Source of the DNA: Prorocentrum cordatum
Taxonomy: Eukaryota > Sar > Dinophyceae > Prorocentrales > Prorocentraceae
Direction: 5' to 3'
DNA: 64,000 nucleotides
Assembly (NCBI GenBank): GCA_963575745.1
Contig: CAUYUJ010004703.1
Coordinates: 79,501 to 143,500 of the forward strand
The notes beneath the pieces were generated by a model, which ran no database searches, was not told the origin of the DNA, and worked only from the letters and a program-made list of their open reading frames with translations. The translations under genes were made by a program, and so were the position numbers. Positions 10,651-21,549 of the stretch are shown here, piece by piece (position 1 is the first letter of the stretch; the number at the start of each line of letters is the position of its first letter).

Positions 10651-11370
10651 TCAATCAAGCTTGACAGTGACCTTCGGAGGCCCAGACAGCGCTTTAACAC
10701 ACCCATGAGCATCGTACCAGATGCGATCTTCCCCGCCTGGCGACACAGAGGGAGGTGGCGACATCGTGGGACCGTCCCCGAACTCGCACTCGTCGTCGGT
10801 GGCCGTAGGCTCGATCCAGTCCTCCTCCATAGTAAATGTCACGTAGTACTTGGCGGCACGCTTGGCACGGTACCTGGAGCACGGGCCGCCTTCGTGGATC
10901 AAGTTGTCGAAAACGGGCTCCCCGAAGAACTTTTGTATCCACACGGGCATCGATTCAGGGCTGCCGTACATGATCGTTTGTGAGACCTTCTTCCTGCGCT
11001 TGGGGTACTCCATGATCTCGCCCTCTGGATGCTCACGATCATCTCCTGGGCCCGTCGAAGGACGCGGCACCTGCTCACTCGGCTGCGAAGCCGACGAGCT
11101 GCCCGCCCCCACGGCCTGCTGGTCCTTCACCTCCAAAATGGCAGAAGGTGGGCGTCGGGTCTCTTGGGGAAATCCGGCCTCGGAAGGACGATCATCTGGG
11201 GCAACTCCTTGCGACTCGGGACCCGACAACTCCTTCTGACCCTCATTGACCTTCAACAACTTGCGTTTCTTGTTCATGCGGTTGCCGCCCCTCGTCGGTC
11301 TGGCTACATAGTCTGGAAATTGAACTTCAAACGAAGACTCAGGTGAAGAAGGTGGGCGCACACGGACCAT
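10651..11370 (-). CDS. Hypothetical nuclear protein with basic clusters (239 aa)
   Basis: The frame extends upstream of 11370, but the first good ATG is at 11368-11370 (MVRVRPPSSPES); the upstream part has no coding look. Two basic clusters, MNKKRKLLK and EYPKRRKKV, resemble nuclear localisation signals. They flank a Pro/Ser/Gln-rich linker. The C-terminal third (about residues 135-230) looks folded: MPVWIQKFFGEPVFDN, then AKYYVTFTMEEDW, then an acidic stretch ending in VTVKLD and TGA. No domain is recognised. It lies on the same strand as the 9511 gene, 0.8 kb upstream of it, and could be an earlier exon of the same transcription unit. Moderate confidence that it is coding, none about function. 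Confidence 0.55.
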   Translation of the reverse strand: MVRVRPPSSPESSFEVQFPDYVARPTRGGNRMNKKRKLLKVNEGQKELSGPESQGVAPDDRPSEAGFPQETRRPPSAILEVKDQQAVGAGSSSASQPSEQVPRPSTGPGDDREHPEGEIMEYPKRRKKVSQTIMYGSPESMPVWIQKFFGEPVFDNLIHEGGPCSRYRAKRAAKYYVTFTMEEDWIEPTATDDECEFGDGPTMSPPPSVSPGGEDRIWYDAHGCVKALSGPPKVTVKLD

Positions 11371-11723
11371 CTTACGAAACGTTATGGAAAAAAAGAAATT
11401 CCAGTAGACAGGACCTGCGGCCTTGGGCCCAGGGAGACGATACTTTGATCCAAAACATCCACAAGAGTGGCGAAAGGTAGAAGGAACTCGCTGTGGCAAT
11501 CTCGTGAGAAGGAAAAGCGAACAAGATGATGCACGCCCAGTTCACGCAGGGCTGTCGCCTCATGGATGGCATCCTCCAAAGGGCCTCTGGAAACTTTTCC
11601 TTTTTTCAAAGCCGAGCTCTCGCCTGGATGGAGCTCGTAGAAGCAAACACGGCTCCTTTTCAACACAGAACTCCCACACCGTCCAGGGTGCGTGGGCTGG
11701 GCGGTTCTGAACGCCCCCTAAGG

Positions 11724-12945
11724 CCAGTGCCATCATCATCATCATCATCATCATCATAATCATCATCATCCATCATCATCATCATCGTCCAAGGAGGCCA
11801 CGCACACTCGTTTTACAAGTTTGCAACTGTTGCACAGATATCAGATATAGGGCGGCTTGTTTTCAAAATGTCGCTCTCGCCTCAGCGCCCGCCCGAGCGA
11901 GGTGGCGGAATCGCGCGGCAGCGCAACTGGATTGCTTGCTTTGTTTGGTGCGTTGCTGCCCTCCCCCACGCTCGCACCAGGGATCATTGGGAGACCAGAC
12001 CACCTGTTCATATTTTCTTTGGCGCGTTGCTGCCCTCCCCCATGCTCGCACCAGGGATCACTGGGAGATCAGACCGCCTGTTTATGTTTTTGTGGTGCGT
12101 TGCTGCCCTCCCCCATGCTCGCACCAGGGATCACTGGGAGATCAGACCACCTGTTTAGGTTTTTGTTGCTGCGCTGCTGCCCCACCGCACCGCTTGAGAC
12201 ATCATCGCAATCTCCCCAAACACCCGAAGAGCACCCAAGAGAGAGCCGCACGGCAGCGCTGAGACCCCTGGGCCCTGTAAGGCCGAGGACCCCAGTGGAC
12301 CCGCACGGCTGAGCAGACAATCGCGGCAGACCAGCAAGGCAGACCAGACTGGCAGACCAGCACGGCAGACCAACAAAGCAAACTAGCACAACAGACCGAC
12401 ACGGCAGACCGACACTGCAGATCAGCAGCGGGGCAGACCAGCACGGCAAACCAGACGGGCACGGCAGGGGCCCAACATGCCCAAGACGCCCAAGGAGCCC
12501 AAAAGAACACCCAAGAAAAACGCACCCCTCACACGGATCACTGGGTCTAGGCGAACAGGGGGTTGGGACGGGCAGCCACCACCCTCGCCCCCCCCCCAGC
12601 CACTGGGGCTGGAGGGGGAGGGGGTCGCGACCTTCGCCCCCGCCCGTGGGAGCCCCCATTCGCCCGCGAACAAAGGGTTAGGACGGGCAGTCCCGACCCC
12701 TCCCCCCCCCCCCAGCCACTGGGGCTGGAGGCGAGGGGGATCGCGACCTTCGCCCCCGCCCGTGGGAGCCCCCATTCGCGGACCCCTACACCCTACAACT
12801 GAGATCAAACTCAGGCGGCGAGGAGGCGGAAGCCCTTGCTAGTGCCCCAAGATGCCCATAAGGGCCCCAAGATGCCCATGAGGGCCCGAAGACACCCTAA
12901 GATGCCCATCAGGCCCCCATGCGCCTCAGGCCCCGAGGTCCCCAC
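11724..12945. repeat. 1.2-kb duplicated segment, copy A
   Basis: It begins with an ATC microsatellite (11727-11790), then the stretch 'acaagtttgcaactgttgca' and on to about 12945. The same order of sequences recurs at 15710-16945. Inside are three tandem repeats: units of about 75-85 bp carrying GCTCGCACCAGGGATCA (about 11950-12170, three copies), GGCAGACCAGCA units (about 12315-12470), and two copies of a roughly 110-bp unit with CAGCCACTGGGGCTGG (12595-12790). It ends in AAGATGCCCAT repeats. Confidence 0.85.
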
Positions 12946-13299
12946 GTGCGTAGTAGGCATAACTTTCATGTGCGCGCTCACTACGCGCGCGCACTCGCGA
13001 GTGCGTGACTATTCGTCGCCCTTGCGACGGACGGCGAAGGCGGCGCCCTCCGCAACGCCCCAGCCCATTCTACTTGGGCAACTTAAATTTGCTGCCCGAC
13101 AGGCGCGCGCGCGCGATGCGCTGAGGCGACGCCCATTGGGTGCACAGCCAGCATTTCAAAAAAAAGGCGGCGGGCAAACCAGGTGGTGGGGGGGGGGGTA
13201 CTTTGCAAAATTCCTGACCGATTTGGGTGTCTTCATGTGTATACTGAGCACTAGTACACCTGGGATACAGGTGTATTAGGGTGTACGCGTGGGGGGCGC

Positions 13300-14060
13300 G
13301 GGGGCAACAGTTTGACAACTTGGGGAGTACTTTGGGGAGTACTTGGGGAGGTTCTTGAGGAGTACGCGGGGGGACGAGGGGACAACATTTTGACAACTTG
13401 GGGAGTACTTTGGGGAGTACGTGGCGGGTGAGGAGTACGCGGGGGGACGCGGGGGCAACATTTTGACAACTTGGGGAGTACTTTGGGGAGTACGTGGTGG
13501 GTGAGGAGTACGCGGGGGGACGCGGGGACAACATTTTGACAACTTGAGGAGTACTTTGGGGAATACGTGGTGGGTACTTGAGGAGTACACGGGGGGACGC
13601 GGGGACAACATTTTGACAACTTGGGGAGTGCTTTGGGGAATGCCTGGAGGTGCTTGAGGAGTGCGCGGGGGGACGCGGGGACAACATTTTGACAACTTGG
13701 GGAGTACTTTGGGGAATGCCTAGGGGTGCTTGAGGAGTACGCGGGGGGGACGCGGGGACAACATTTTGACAACTTGGGGAGTACTTTGGGGAATACGTGG
13801 TGGGTACTTGAGGAGTACGCGGGGGGACGCGGGGACAACATTTTGACAACTTGGGGAGTGCTTTGGGGAGTGCTTGGGTGGCGCTTGAGGACACTCAGGG
13901 AACGCGGTGGGGGACGCGGGGAGTACTTTCTGACAACTTGGGGAGTACTTTGGGGGATGCTTCGGGGTGCACTTGCGGTGTACGTGGGGGCGCGGTGGGA
14001 TGGCTGTGGGGACGCGGGGAGTACTTTCTGACAACGTGGGGAGTACTTTGGGGACGACCC
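13300..14060. repeat. 77-bp minisatellite (about 10 units)
   Basis: The anchor TTTGACAACTTGGGGAGTAC, or a close variant, occurs at about 13311, 13389, 13461, 13534, 13611, 13687, 13774, 13851, 13929 and 14027, giving spacings of 72-98 bp, mostly 76-78. Because units lack stops, a 710-codon minus frame runs through this array and the arrays beyond it; its repeated Ser-Pro-Arg-Pro-Pro product is an artefact of unit structure. Confidence 0.9.
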
Positions 14061-14349
14061 CTCCGCGCTCTCGGTGTGCGCGTGCACATCCCTGCGGGGG
14101 GGCAATCTCACCGCCGAGCTCCGGACGCGACCGTGTCGACAACTTTTCGACATCCTCCGGACATCTTTTGCACAACCCTGTGGGCGGTCAGTTCTCGTCG
14201 GGATGTGCGCGTGCACATCCTTGTTGCCGCTCGGTCGGCTGGGCATTGTCTGCGCGCATGCCGCCGCGCTGGAACTCAGTGCCACGGGGTGGTGCTGGTG
14301 GTCCTCTCCTGCCGATTCCTCTGGGTCGGACCGCGCGCGGTCGCTGATC

Positions 14350-14835
14350 GGCCACGCCCCACCCCCACCCCGCCCCACCAGCCCACCCCACCCCACCACC
14401 ACCCCCGCCCCCAGACCACCCCGCCTCGCCCCACACCCACCCCGCCCCACGCATATGCCCCCCATCACCACGCCCCACCACCCCGCCCCCCACCTGGAAG
14501 CGACACCCCCATCCCCCCATTCCCCCCTCCCACACACACACACACCCTCCCACCCTGCCCACCCCGCACCTGGAAGCGACACCCCACCCCCACACCCACC
14601 TGGAAGCGACACCACCACACCCACCCCGCCTCGCCCCATCCCCACCCCATTCCCACCTCCCCCACACCCCACCACCACCCCACCCCCACCTCCCCACCCC
14701 CCACCCCCACCTGGAAGCGATCCCCCCCCCCCCCCCCCCGCCACCACCTGGAAGCGGCACCCCACCTGGAAGCGACATCCCGCACCCCTCCCCCCCCCAA
14801 CACCACCCCCACCTGGAAGCGACACACGGAGGAAG
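14350..14835. repeat. C-rich tract with repeated CACCTGGAAGCGAC
   Basis: Strongly strand-asymmetric (C-rich plus strand) sequence with about nine copies of CACCTGGAAGCGA separated by polypyrimidine CCCCACC runs. The G-rich complement could form G-quadruplexes. No gene. Confidence 0.75.
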
Positions 14836-14929
14836 GGAGCACTTGGGGCACGCGGGGGTGGACGCGGGGGCAACTTCTGGACAACGTTGGGACAACTTTG
14901 AGGACACGTTGGGAGTACTTGCGGTTCGC

Positions 14930-15235
14930 TTATGCGGCTGCGGCTGCGACTGCGGCTGCGGCTGCGCGGCTGCTGCTGCTGCTGGGGCTGCTGCTGCTGC
15001 TGCTGCTGCTGCTGAGCAGCAGCTGATGCTGCTGCTGCTGCTGCGGCTGCGCGGCTGCTGCTGCTGCGGCTGCGCGGCTGCGGCTGCGGCTGGGGCTGCG
15101 GCTGCGGCTGCTGCTGCTGCTGCGGCTGCTGCTGCGGCTGCGGCTGCGGCTGCGGCCGCGACTGCGGCTGCTGCGGCTGTTGTCGCGGCTGCTGCTGCTG
15201 CGGCTGCGACTGCTCCACCCCCGCCCCACCACCAC
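14930..15235. repeat. GCN trinucleotide array
   Basis: (GCTGCGGCTGCT)n of about 300 bp, reading as poly-Ala, poly-Leu or poly-Gln/Arg by frame. Coding is not supported: every frame is homopolymeric and there is no flanking non-repetitive coding sequence. Confidence 0.85.
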
Positions 15236-15709
15236 CACAACCACCACCACCCCCTACAAAGCACGCGGAACTGCCGCGCAGGCACCTGTCGCGCCCCTGC
15301 CCCACGCCCGCAAACGCGGAAAAATGCATTCGTCGTGCACTCGTGGCCTTGCTCCGAATAAAGCAACTTCCCTTTTGCGCCATGTTAAGAAAATAGTTTC
15401 TCGTCTATGCGCTTTCTAGCTGGGTGGCAAGTTGCAAGATGGTGAAAGAGCGGCTGTCCCGCGCGGCGTGCGGGGCCCTCGGTGGAACGTTGGACGCCCA
15501 GGGCCATCCTTAAACGCCCTCTCTCCCCATTATTCCTCCCTCCTCCTTGTCGGAGGATGAAAGAGAAGGATGCGGTAGAGGAGGGAAAGACCAGACGCGG
15601 ATGTGGAGGAGGATGAGGAGGAAGGCAAGGACGGCCGAGGAGCCTAAACACACTCGTTTCTAACGTGTGCAACTGTTACACGGAAGGAGGACGGTGTGCA
15701 TCATCAACA

Positions 15710-16945
15710 GCACCATCATCATCATCATCATCGTCATTAGCGCAGTGGCCACACCATCATCATCATCACCATCATCGTCATGGCCCAAGGAGGCCGCGCA
15801 CACTCGGTTTACAAGTTTGCAACTGCTGCACAGATAGAGGGCGGCGTGTTTTCAAAATGTAGCGCTCGCCTCAGCACCCGCCCGAGCGAGGTGGCGGAAT
15901 CGCGCGGCAGCGCAACTGTATTGTTTGCTGCGTGTGGTGCGTTGCTGCCCTCCCCCGTGCTCGCACCAGGGATCATTGGGAGATCAGACCACCTGTTATA
16001 TGTTTTTTTGTTTGGCGCGTTGCTGCCCTCCCCCATGCTCGCACCAGGGATCACTGGGAGATCAGACCGCCTGTTTATGTTTTTTTTGTGGTGCGTTGCT
16101 GCCCTCCCCCACGCTCGCACCAGGGATCACTGGGAGATCAGACCACCTGCTTATGTTTTGTTGCTGCATTGCTGCCCCACCGCATCGCTTGAGACATCGC
16201 GACAATTTTCCCAGACCCGAAGAGCACCCAAGAGAGAGCCGCACGGCAGCCCTGAGACCCCTGGGCCCTGGAAGGCCGAGGACCCCAGTGGACCCGCGCG
16301 GCAGAGCAGACCATCACGGCAGACCAGCAAGGCAGACCAGCAAGGCAGACCAGCACGGCAGACCAACAAAGTAAACCAGCGCAACATACCGACACGGCAG
16401 GCCGACACTGCAGATCAGCAGCGGGGCAGACCAGCACGGCAAACCAGACGGGCACGGCAGGGGCCCAACATGCCCAAGACGCCCGAGGAGCCCAAAGGAA
16501 CATCCAAGAAAAGCGCACCCCTCACACGGATCACGGGGTCTAGGCGAACAGGGGGTTGGGACGGGCAGTCACCACCCTCGCCCCCCCCCCCCCAGCCACT
16601 GGGGCTGGAGGGGGAGGGGGTCGTGACCTTCGCCCCCGCCCGTGGGAGCCCCCATTCGCCCGCGAACAAGGGGTTAGGACGGGCAGTCCCGACCCCTCCC
16701 CCCCCCCAGCCACTGGGGCTGGAGGCGAGGGGGATCGTGACCTTCGCCCCCGCCCGTGGGAGCCCCCATTCGCGGACCCCTACACCCTACAACTGAGATC
16801 AAACTTAGGCGGCGAGGAGGCGGAAGCCAGGGCTAGTGGCGAGTGCCCCAAGATGCCCATACGGGCCCCAAGATGCCCATGAGGGCCCGAAGACACCCTA
16901 AGATGCCCATCAGGCCCCCATACGCCTCAGGCCCCGAGGTCCACC
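15710..16945. repeat. 1.2-kb duplicated segment, copy B
   Basis: Same element order as 11724-12945: ATC microsatellite, the 'acaagtttgcaactgctgca' stretch, three GCTCGCACCAGGGATCA units, GGCAGACCAGCA units, two CAGCCACTGGGGCTGG units, then AAGATGCCCAT repeats. It differs by scattered substitutions and short indels. The copies are direct and about 4 kb apart. Confidence 0.85.
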
Positions 16946-17035
16946 CAAGGATCCCATACGACTGGGGGCCCAAGACGCACATAAGGCCAGAAGACGCCGA
17001 AAGCCTACACCCAAAGACGTATCTTTTTGTCATCT

Positions 17036-17400
17036 TAACAACACAACAACTTAGCAACGTAGCGACCTAGCCACTTAGGCACCAATACCCTTAAGGCAAA
17101 ACAGCAATCAATGGCCTAGCAACGTAGGGGACTACCAACCTAGCAACTTGGCAGCGTGCCGTCTAGTCGGCGTCGTCCAGGCCGTGCCGTCCTTCGCAAC
17201 TTAGCAATGTGGCGCAATTCGTCTTCTGATCGTCTCGCCTAGCAAACTCATCAGCTTAGCCACTTAGCAACTTCGCAAATTATCAACTTAGCAAATAAGC
17301 AACTTAGCAACGTAGCCATCTAGCAACTTGGCAACTTAGCAACTCAGCAACTTGGCAACTCAACTACTTAGCAACTTAGCAGCTTAGCCACGTAACCCCC
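17036..17400. repeat. CTTAGCAA minisatellite
   Basis: Irregular tandem array of 8-12 base words related to CTTAGCAACTTAGC, AT-richer than its surroundings. No coding signal. Confidence 0.8.
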
Positions 17401-17695
17401 TTCCTGTTCTCATCCTGTCGTCTACTCGTCGTCGTCGACGGCGTCTGTTTCCAACGCCGACGCCCCATGCCGACGAGAAATCCACTCGCACCTCCGTGTT
17501 CGACCTACCTACTTCTGCGGGTCAGTGACAAGTACCCAAGCTGGGCGGGTCTTCGGCAGCTTAGAGAGCCACACCCCGCATTTGTGAATGCGGTATCTCT
17601 GCCACGGCCGAAGTTCACACGCATGTTCCCCCGAGTGCCACCAGCAACCTCGTTGCCCCGCGTGGGGGAGGCAAGCGCTCGGGGGCACAAGCGCG

Positions 17696-18001
17696 CTAAC
17701 AAAGGCCTCTATGCTTAAACTTACGCGGCGCCGCGGGCAACGATTGCTGGGGCGGCTCATGTGCTGGAGTGTGCCAGAGGTCAACTTTATGTTTCTTCTT
17801 AGGCGGGGTGGCATCTGCGTCGGAACCATCACCTGTGAGATCAATGATCCTGGCACTCTGGTGCGTGGACGCTGCGGCCGTCGAAGCTGACTTGGATGCC
17901 TTCTCGCGCTGACGTTTGGCAGCTCGGATTACAGCCCACTCTTCAGCATTGTAGTCGAACAACGATGGTGCGTTGAACAGCTTGTCCCCAGGAGTCGACA
18001 T
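17696..18001 (-). CDS. Small protein with SUMO-interaction-like motif and NLS, possible first exon
   Basis: I start at the ATG at 17999-18001 (MSTPGDKLFNAPSLFDY); the upstream open frame is AAGATGCCCAT repeat sequence. The frame has 101 codons. It has a helix EEWAVIRAAKRQREKASKS, then SARIIDLTGDGSD, which fits the SUMO-interacting motif pattern (hydrophobic-hydrophobic-Asp-Leu-Thr followed by acids), then PPKKKHKV, a classical monopartite nuclear signal. After the Pro/His-rich LWHTPAHEPPQQ the frame ends quickly, so this may be a 5' exon spliced to something further left. Family unknown. Confidence 0.5.
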   Translation of the reverse strand: MSTPGDKLFNAPSLFDYNAEEWAVIRAAKRQREKASKSASTAAASTHQSARIIDLTGDGSDADATPPKKKHKVDLWHTPAHEPPQQSLPAAPRKFKHRGLC

Positions 18002-18154
18002 GGCTCCAAGGCCAGCTTCAAAGGGTCGCAAGCTCCCTGGACTAGGCGACCCGCCCCTCGAGGCAAAAGCTGCAGATAACACGAAGCTGCATGGCGCATC
18101 ATAGCACAGCACACGTTGCGTAACGCACTCAAAACCCCCTTGCACACTAACCCT

Positions 18155-18240
18155 TAAGGGCCCGAAGATGCCCATCAGGGCCCATGATGCCCATGAGGGC
18201 CCGAAGACGCCCGAAGACGCCCCGTTGGGCCCTATACTAC
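18155..18240. repeat. GGGCCCGAAGA / AAGATGCCCAT repeat
   Basis: Short array of AAGATGCCCAT and GGGCCCGAAGACGCC words, also found at the ends of both copies of the 1.2-kb duplication (12845-12930 and 16850-16930). Confidence 0.7.
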
Positions 18241-18241
18241 G

Positions 18242-19086
18242 CCTACTTATAACCCAAGACATACAAACCTAACCCAATACTGCCCAAGATAGCGCCAAGA
18301 GTGCCTAAGATGGCTCCAAGACTGCCTTGGCATGAACATCCAACGAGAGACATGAAAACCCAACAAGCAGAATAGCATAGCATAGCATGAATACCAATGG
18401 GCAAATAACCCAGCGCTTAAGCTGGCACGTCGAGCGTGCCGAGCGGCTGGGTCCTCAGAACATCTCATCACCACCCCCAGCTTATCTGCATTCGTGCCGC
18501 CCTTCGCAACTTACCAGCGTGTATCATCACCGATGGCTGCAACAATTTTTTGCTGGTGCAACAGCACATAGCGTTTGCCGTCCCGCGCTCAGAAACTGAT
18601 TGCCAGGTGGTGCGACGTGGATGCGGAGGCCGGAACAATCCTGGACACAAACCCGCCGCCCCGTTCAAGCGACGCATTGCTATATGTGCCCCCCCAAAAA
18701 GGCGTTTCGCGCGCTACGACATTAAAACAACTCCTCATCGTTGTCTCTTTGGAAGGCCCATCCTGTTACTACCCGTGCGTTGTGATGGGGTCATGGCGTT
18801 GGCGCCCCCTATGGTGCTGGAAGCAGGGGCCGACCGAGGCTGGTGATAGGGGGAGGCATTTGCGTGGGAGCAAAACAACAAACCAAATACAATGGATGAA
18901 TGGACTTGGTGGGCCACGATTGCAAAATGGGCGAGGGGCGGGTCGTGGCAACGAAACTTTGCCATTACGAAAACGGGGTGCTCGTGATTTACCTCTGGGC
19001 CCCTGGGCCAGTCAGACAACGATGGATCTGGCGCAGGCAGGGCAACATTTACAATACTCAGCATGAAGATTTATCTGGCACAGAAT
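18242..19086. other. No gene recognised
   Basis: Mixed-composition sequence with short open frames on both strands but no consistent coding signal. Contains small ATAGC repeats near 18370. Confidence 0.4.
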
Positions 19087-19911
19087 TTAAGGCTCGTCCT
19101 CGGGCTCAGACTCCTCGCCAGAGCGCTTGGGCCGCTCAGCCCGTAAAAGAGCGGCAGCCTCGGGCAGATCGGAATCCAGCCCCTTAAGATAGTCCCTACC
19201 CGCTTGACGTTGCGAACGGGTAGGCCATCCCATTGGGTCCTTTGCCTTAGGATGGTGCTGGTGCTTGGAACAATGGGGCCCAAGTGCCAACCAGGCGACC
19301 CCCAGGCCATTCGGCCTGCCTTGAGCTGGGCGCGCGCCCTCGTTGACCTGTCTGGTCAGCACGCATTTTCCGTGCAGAGGGTTGCCGCAAACATATTCGA
19401 TCCTATTGCCCGTTTCGTAGTACCGAATGGAACCACCAGGCACATAAAACGCCCCCCTGCGAGGCCGACGCGGACCGCCCCAAGCTGACGACGCTGAAAC
19501 TTCAGATGGGGGCGGTCGCGGAGGGTCAGGGGGCGGCGGCGGCGGAGCCATGGAGCCTGCACTGCCGCTCGCGGCCTCTGCATGCACGCCGCTAAACCCA
19601 GGCTCTGACACGAGGCCTGGCTCCACTCCGTGAGAAACCTGCCCCTCAGGACCGCTGGCACCGTGGGCGCCATCTAAAAGGTCTGGCCCCAAAGCAGCCT
19701 CGCCACCCTTGGATTCGAAATCGTCCAAGTCAGCTGCATCGCCATCATCATCGCTTGGGGCCAAGAGATCAAAGCCCTCGTTCTCGCTGTCCGCCAGGAG
19801 GTCAAAACCCTTTTCTACGATATCTGACTCATCTGCGCACTCCTCATCGAACACCTCATCCATGCCACGAGCTTCGAAAAGGCCATCGAAGAACGACTCG
19901 TCGGGAGGGGC
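19087..19911 (-). CDS. Dinoflagellate Cys/His protein, C-terminal exon
   Basis: Open from an acceptor-like CCCAGAG at 19912-19918 (exon starting with G at 19911) to TGA at 19087. The N-terminal part is very acidic with two internal copies of a (G)FDLLA-(D/P)S unit; then a Pro-rich linker; then a folded-looking domain, RGAFYVPGGSIRYYETGN, a Cys/His cluster (VCGNPLHGKC), a GRPNGLGVAWLALG segment and HCSKHQHH, suggesting a zinc site. It ends with an acidic ERPKRSGEESEPEDEP tail. From memory of dinoflagellate gene sets, proteins with 'HGKC-(T)R...GRPxG' segments are very numerous, which suggests a transposon-borne or expanded family, but I cannot verify that here. Confidence 0.65.
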   Translation of the reverse strand, partial: APPDESFFDGLFEARGMDEVFDEECADESDIVEKGFDLLADSENEGFDLLAPSDDDGDAADLDDFESKGGEAALGPDLLDGAHGASGPEGQVSHGVEPGLVSEPGFSGVHAEAASGSAGSMAPPPPPPDPPRPPPSEVSASSAWGGPRRPRRGAFYVPGGSIRYYETGNRIEYVCGNPLHGKCVLTRQVNEGARPAQGRPNGLGVAWLALGPHCSKHQHHPKAKDPMGWPTRSQRQAGRDYLKGLDSDLPEAAALLRAERPKRSGEESEPEDEP

Positions 19912-20143
19912 CTCTGGGAATGGACGTGGCCACCGAGTAAGTTACGATAGCAACGCAGCGGTGTGATTGGCCGCCCACGGTGAATAGAGGGGACGTCCAG
20001 GACCTGATAAGATGCACCTGACAACGCTTTACACTCGGGACACTCGGGACACGGGTGGGCCCACGGATGGGCCCTCGGCAGAGGGCGCATTGCAAGGCGC
20101 AGAGCAGGACAGCCAATCACACGAGAGGTTGCTAGCTGGAAGC

Positions 20144-20593
20144 TCAAGTTTCTGGAGAACGTATTGGTTTGTGCCCATGGACCTCAGCAGCCTCAGCATG
20201 CTTGAAAAACGCATCGCCAGGCCGACGTTCATCGCCATGCCCATCATCGCCATCGTCGCCCCGAGGGTCCCAAAACAGCTCAGAATCGGAGGAGCTCGCC
20301 TCGCTGCACTCGGGATCGTCGACGCCGTCGGCCAGCGCGATCGGTTCGCCGTCGCTGCTCGGCCCAACGCCAGCGCCGACGACGGGGTCTCCGCGGCCGC
20401 CCCCAGCGCCGCGACCAGCGCCACGACTGCCCCCCGCTGAACCTTCGTCTTGGGTCGGTCCAGAGCCCAGGGTACCAAGTGATATGAGGACCCCGTCACC
20501 CCCTGAGCCCCAAGGAGCGGACCGCCTAACCCCACCCCAGCAAAAGGCATACCCCAACCCTACCATGCGAAAGAGACTGGTTTTGCCTAACAC
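20144..20593 (-). CDS. Probable internal exon, acidic Gly/Ser-rich
   Basis: About 150 open codons, with coding-like composition from about residue 20: GDGVLISLGTLGSGP, a Gly/Arg-rich segment, then ECSEASSSDSELFWDP and an Asp/Gly-rich stretch. Same strand and order as the exons at 19087 and 20785, so taken as part of the same gene. Exact splice sites were not resolved. Confidence 0.4.
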   Translation of the reverse strand: MLGKTSLFRMVGLGYAFCWGGVRRSAPWGSGGDGVLISLGTLGSGPTQDEGSAGGSRGAGRGAGGGRGDPVVGAGVGPSSDGEPIALADGVDDPECSEASSSDSELFWDPRGDDGDDGHGDERRPGDAFFKHAEAAEVHGHKPIRSPET

Positions 20594-20784
20594 AATGCCC
20601 TTTGCTTCTGAAGTTCAGGAAGTAGAAAAAGCATCACAATTCTGACCGCCCAAGTATCGGATCCACGAGGGGCCGCCGAGCCACGGGCAGCAGGACACCG
20701 AAAGAAACGAATGAGCCCGAAAACATACGTACAAAACCTACATTAACTATTAACTGCAATCGAACCTCAGAGAATCTGTGCCCT

Positions 20785-21079
20785 TTACACGGAAAACCCC
20801 AATGCACCTCGGCCTGAGCCGCTGCCCCTTCCCGCACGACCGCCCCTGCCACGGGGGCGAGGATCTTTTGGCGGCCGCCCCAAGAAATCATCCGAAGACA
20901 AGTCAATCTCGGCGGCGGCCAACGGCACGGCGCGCTGCACCTCGGGCAGGAAGTCAGCACGATCGATGCGCAGGGTGTCATCGCTGCGCAGCTTGAAGAG
21001 CTTGAGGGCCCAGCTCTTGCGCTCCCAATCCAGAGATAACACGGCGTCCACGCACACGAGGAAGTCACAGGATGCCTGG
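20785..21079 (-). CDS. Probable upstream exon with AT-hook/RGG-like tail
   Basis: An acceptor-like CCCCAG precedes GCATCCTGTGAC, so the exon would start at about 21079 and read ASCDFLVCVDAVLSLDW. It continues through RSDDTLRIDRADFLPEV to a basic tail (GRPPKDPRPRGRGGRAGRG) similar to AT-hook or RGG-type nucleic-acid-binding tails. A 37-base imperfect direct repeat (about 21064-21100 and 21102-21138) lies at the acceptor, as often seen around dinoflagellate introns. The 3' limit is uncertain because the frame reads to a stop at 20785. Confidence 0.45.
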
Positions 21080-21549
21080 GGTTGGGAAGGGTGGAAGAAA
21101 TCACAAGATGCATGGGTTTGGGAATGGGGGGAGGGAAATTAATCCGCCTGCCCAGTCCGGGCGTTCCGGCATGCAAAATAAAGCTGTGCAAGCAACGCAA
21201 TTTTTAAGCAAACATTATGGTAATGAGCTAGATGTACTAAATCCATACTTAATGGTGTGGAGAATGTGACGCAATCAGGACATGCGCCTATATGGGTTCG
21301 CATGCGAACCCAGGCGGATTGCTTTACTTGACATAACGCGGCCGCGCGCACAAGTTTTGACTTGTGCGAATGGCAACGACTTGCCTCGTCAGCCAATATT
21401 AATCACAGTTGACGGCTTACAAAGCAGGTGCTTCCTATTACTTAATGCATGCGTTGCCATGTGTTCGAGATTCTGGTACGTCCATGAACACGCCAACATT
21501 CGTATCGCCTTAGTGATATCTGCTCAAAGACACCGCTCGCCCCTTACGG

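Noticed and set aside
13251-15383. 710-codon minus-strand frame with repeated Pro/Ser/Arg units
   Set aside because: It runs through the 77-bp minisatellite, a C-rich tract and a GCN array; the product simply reflects unit structure without stops.
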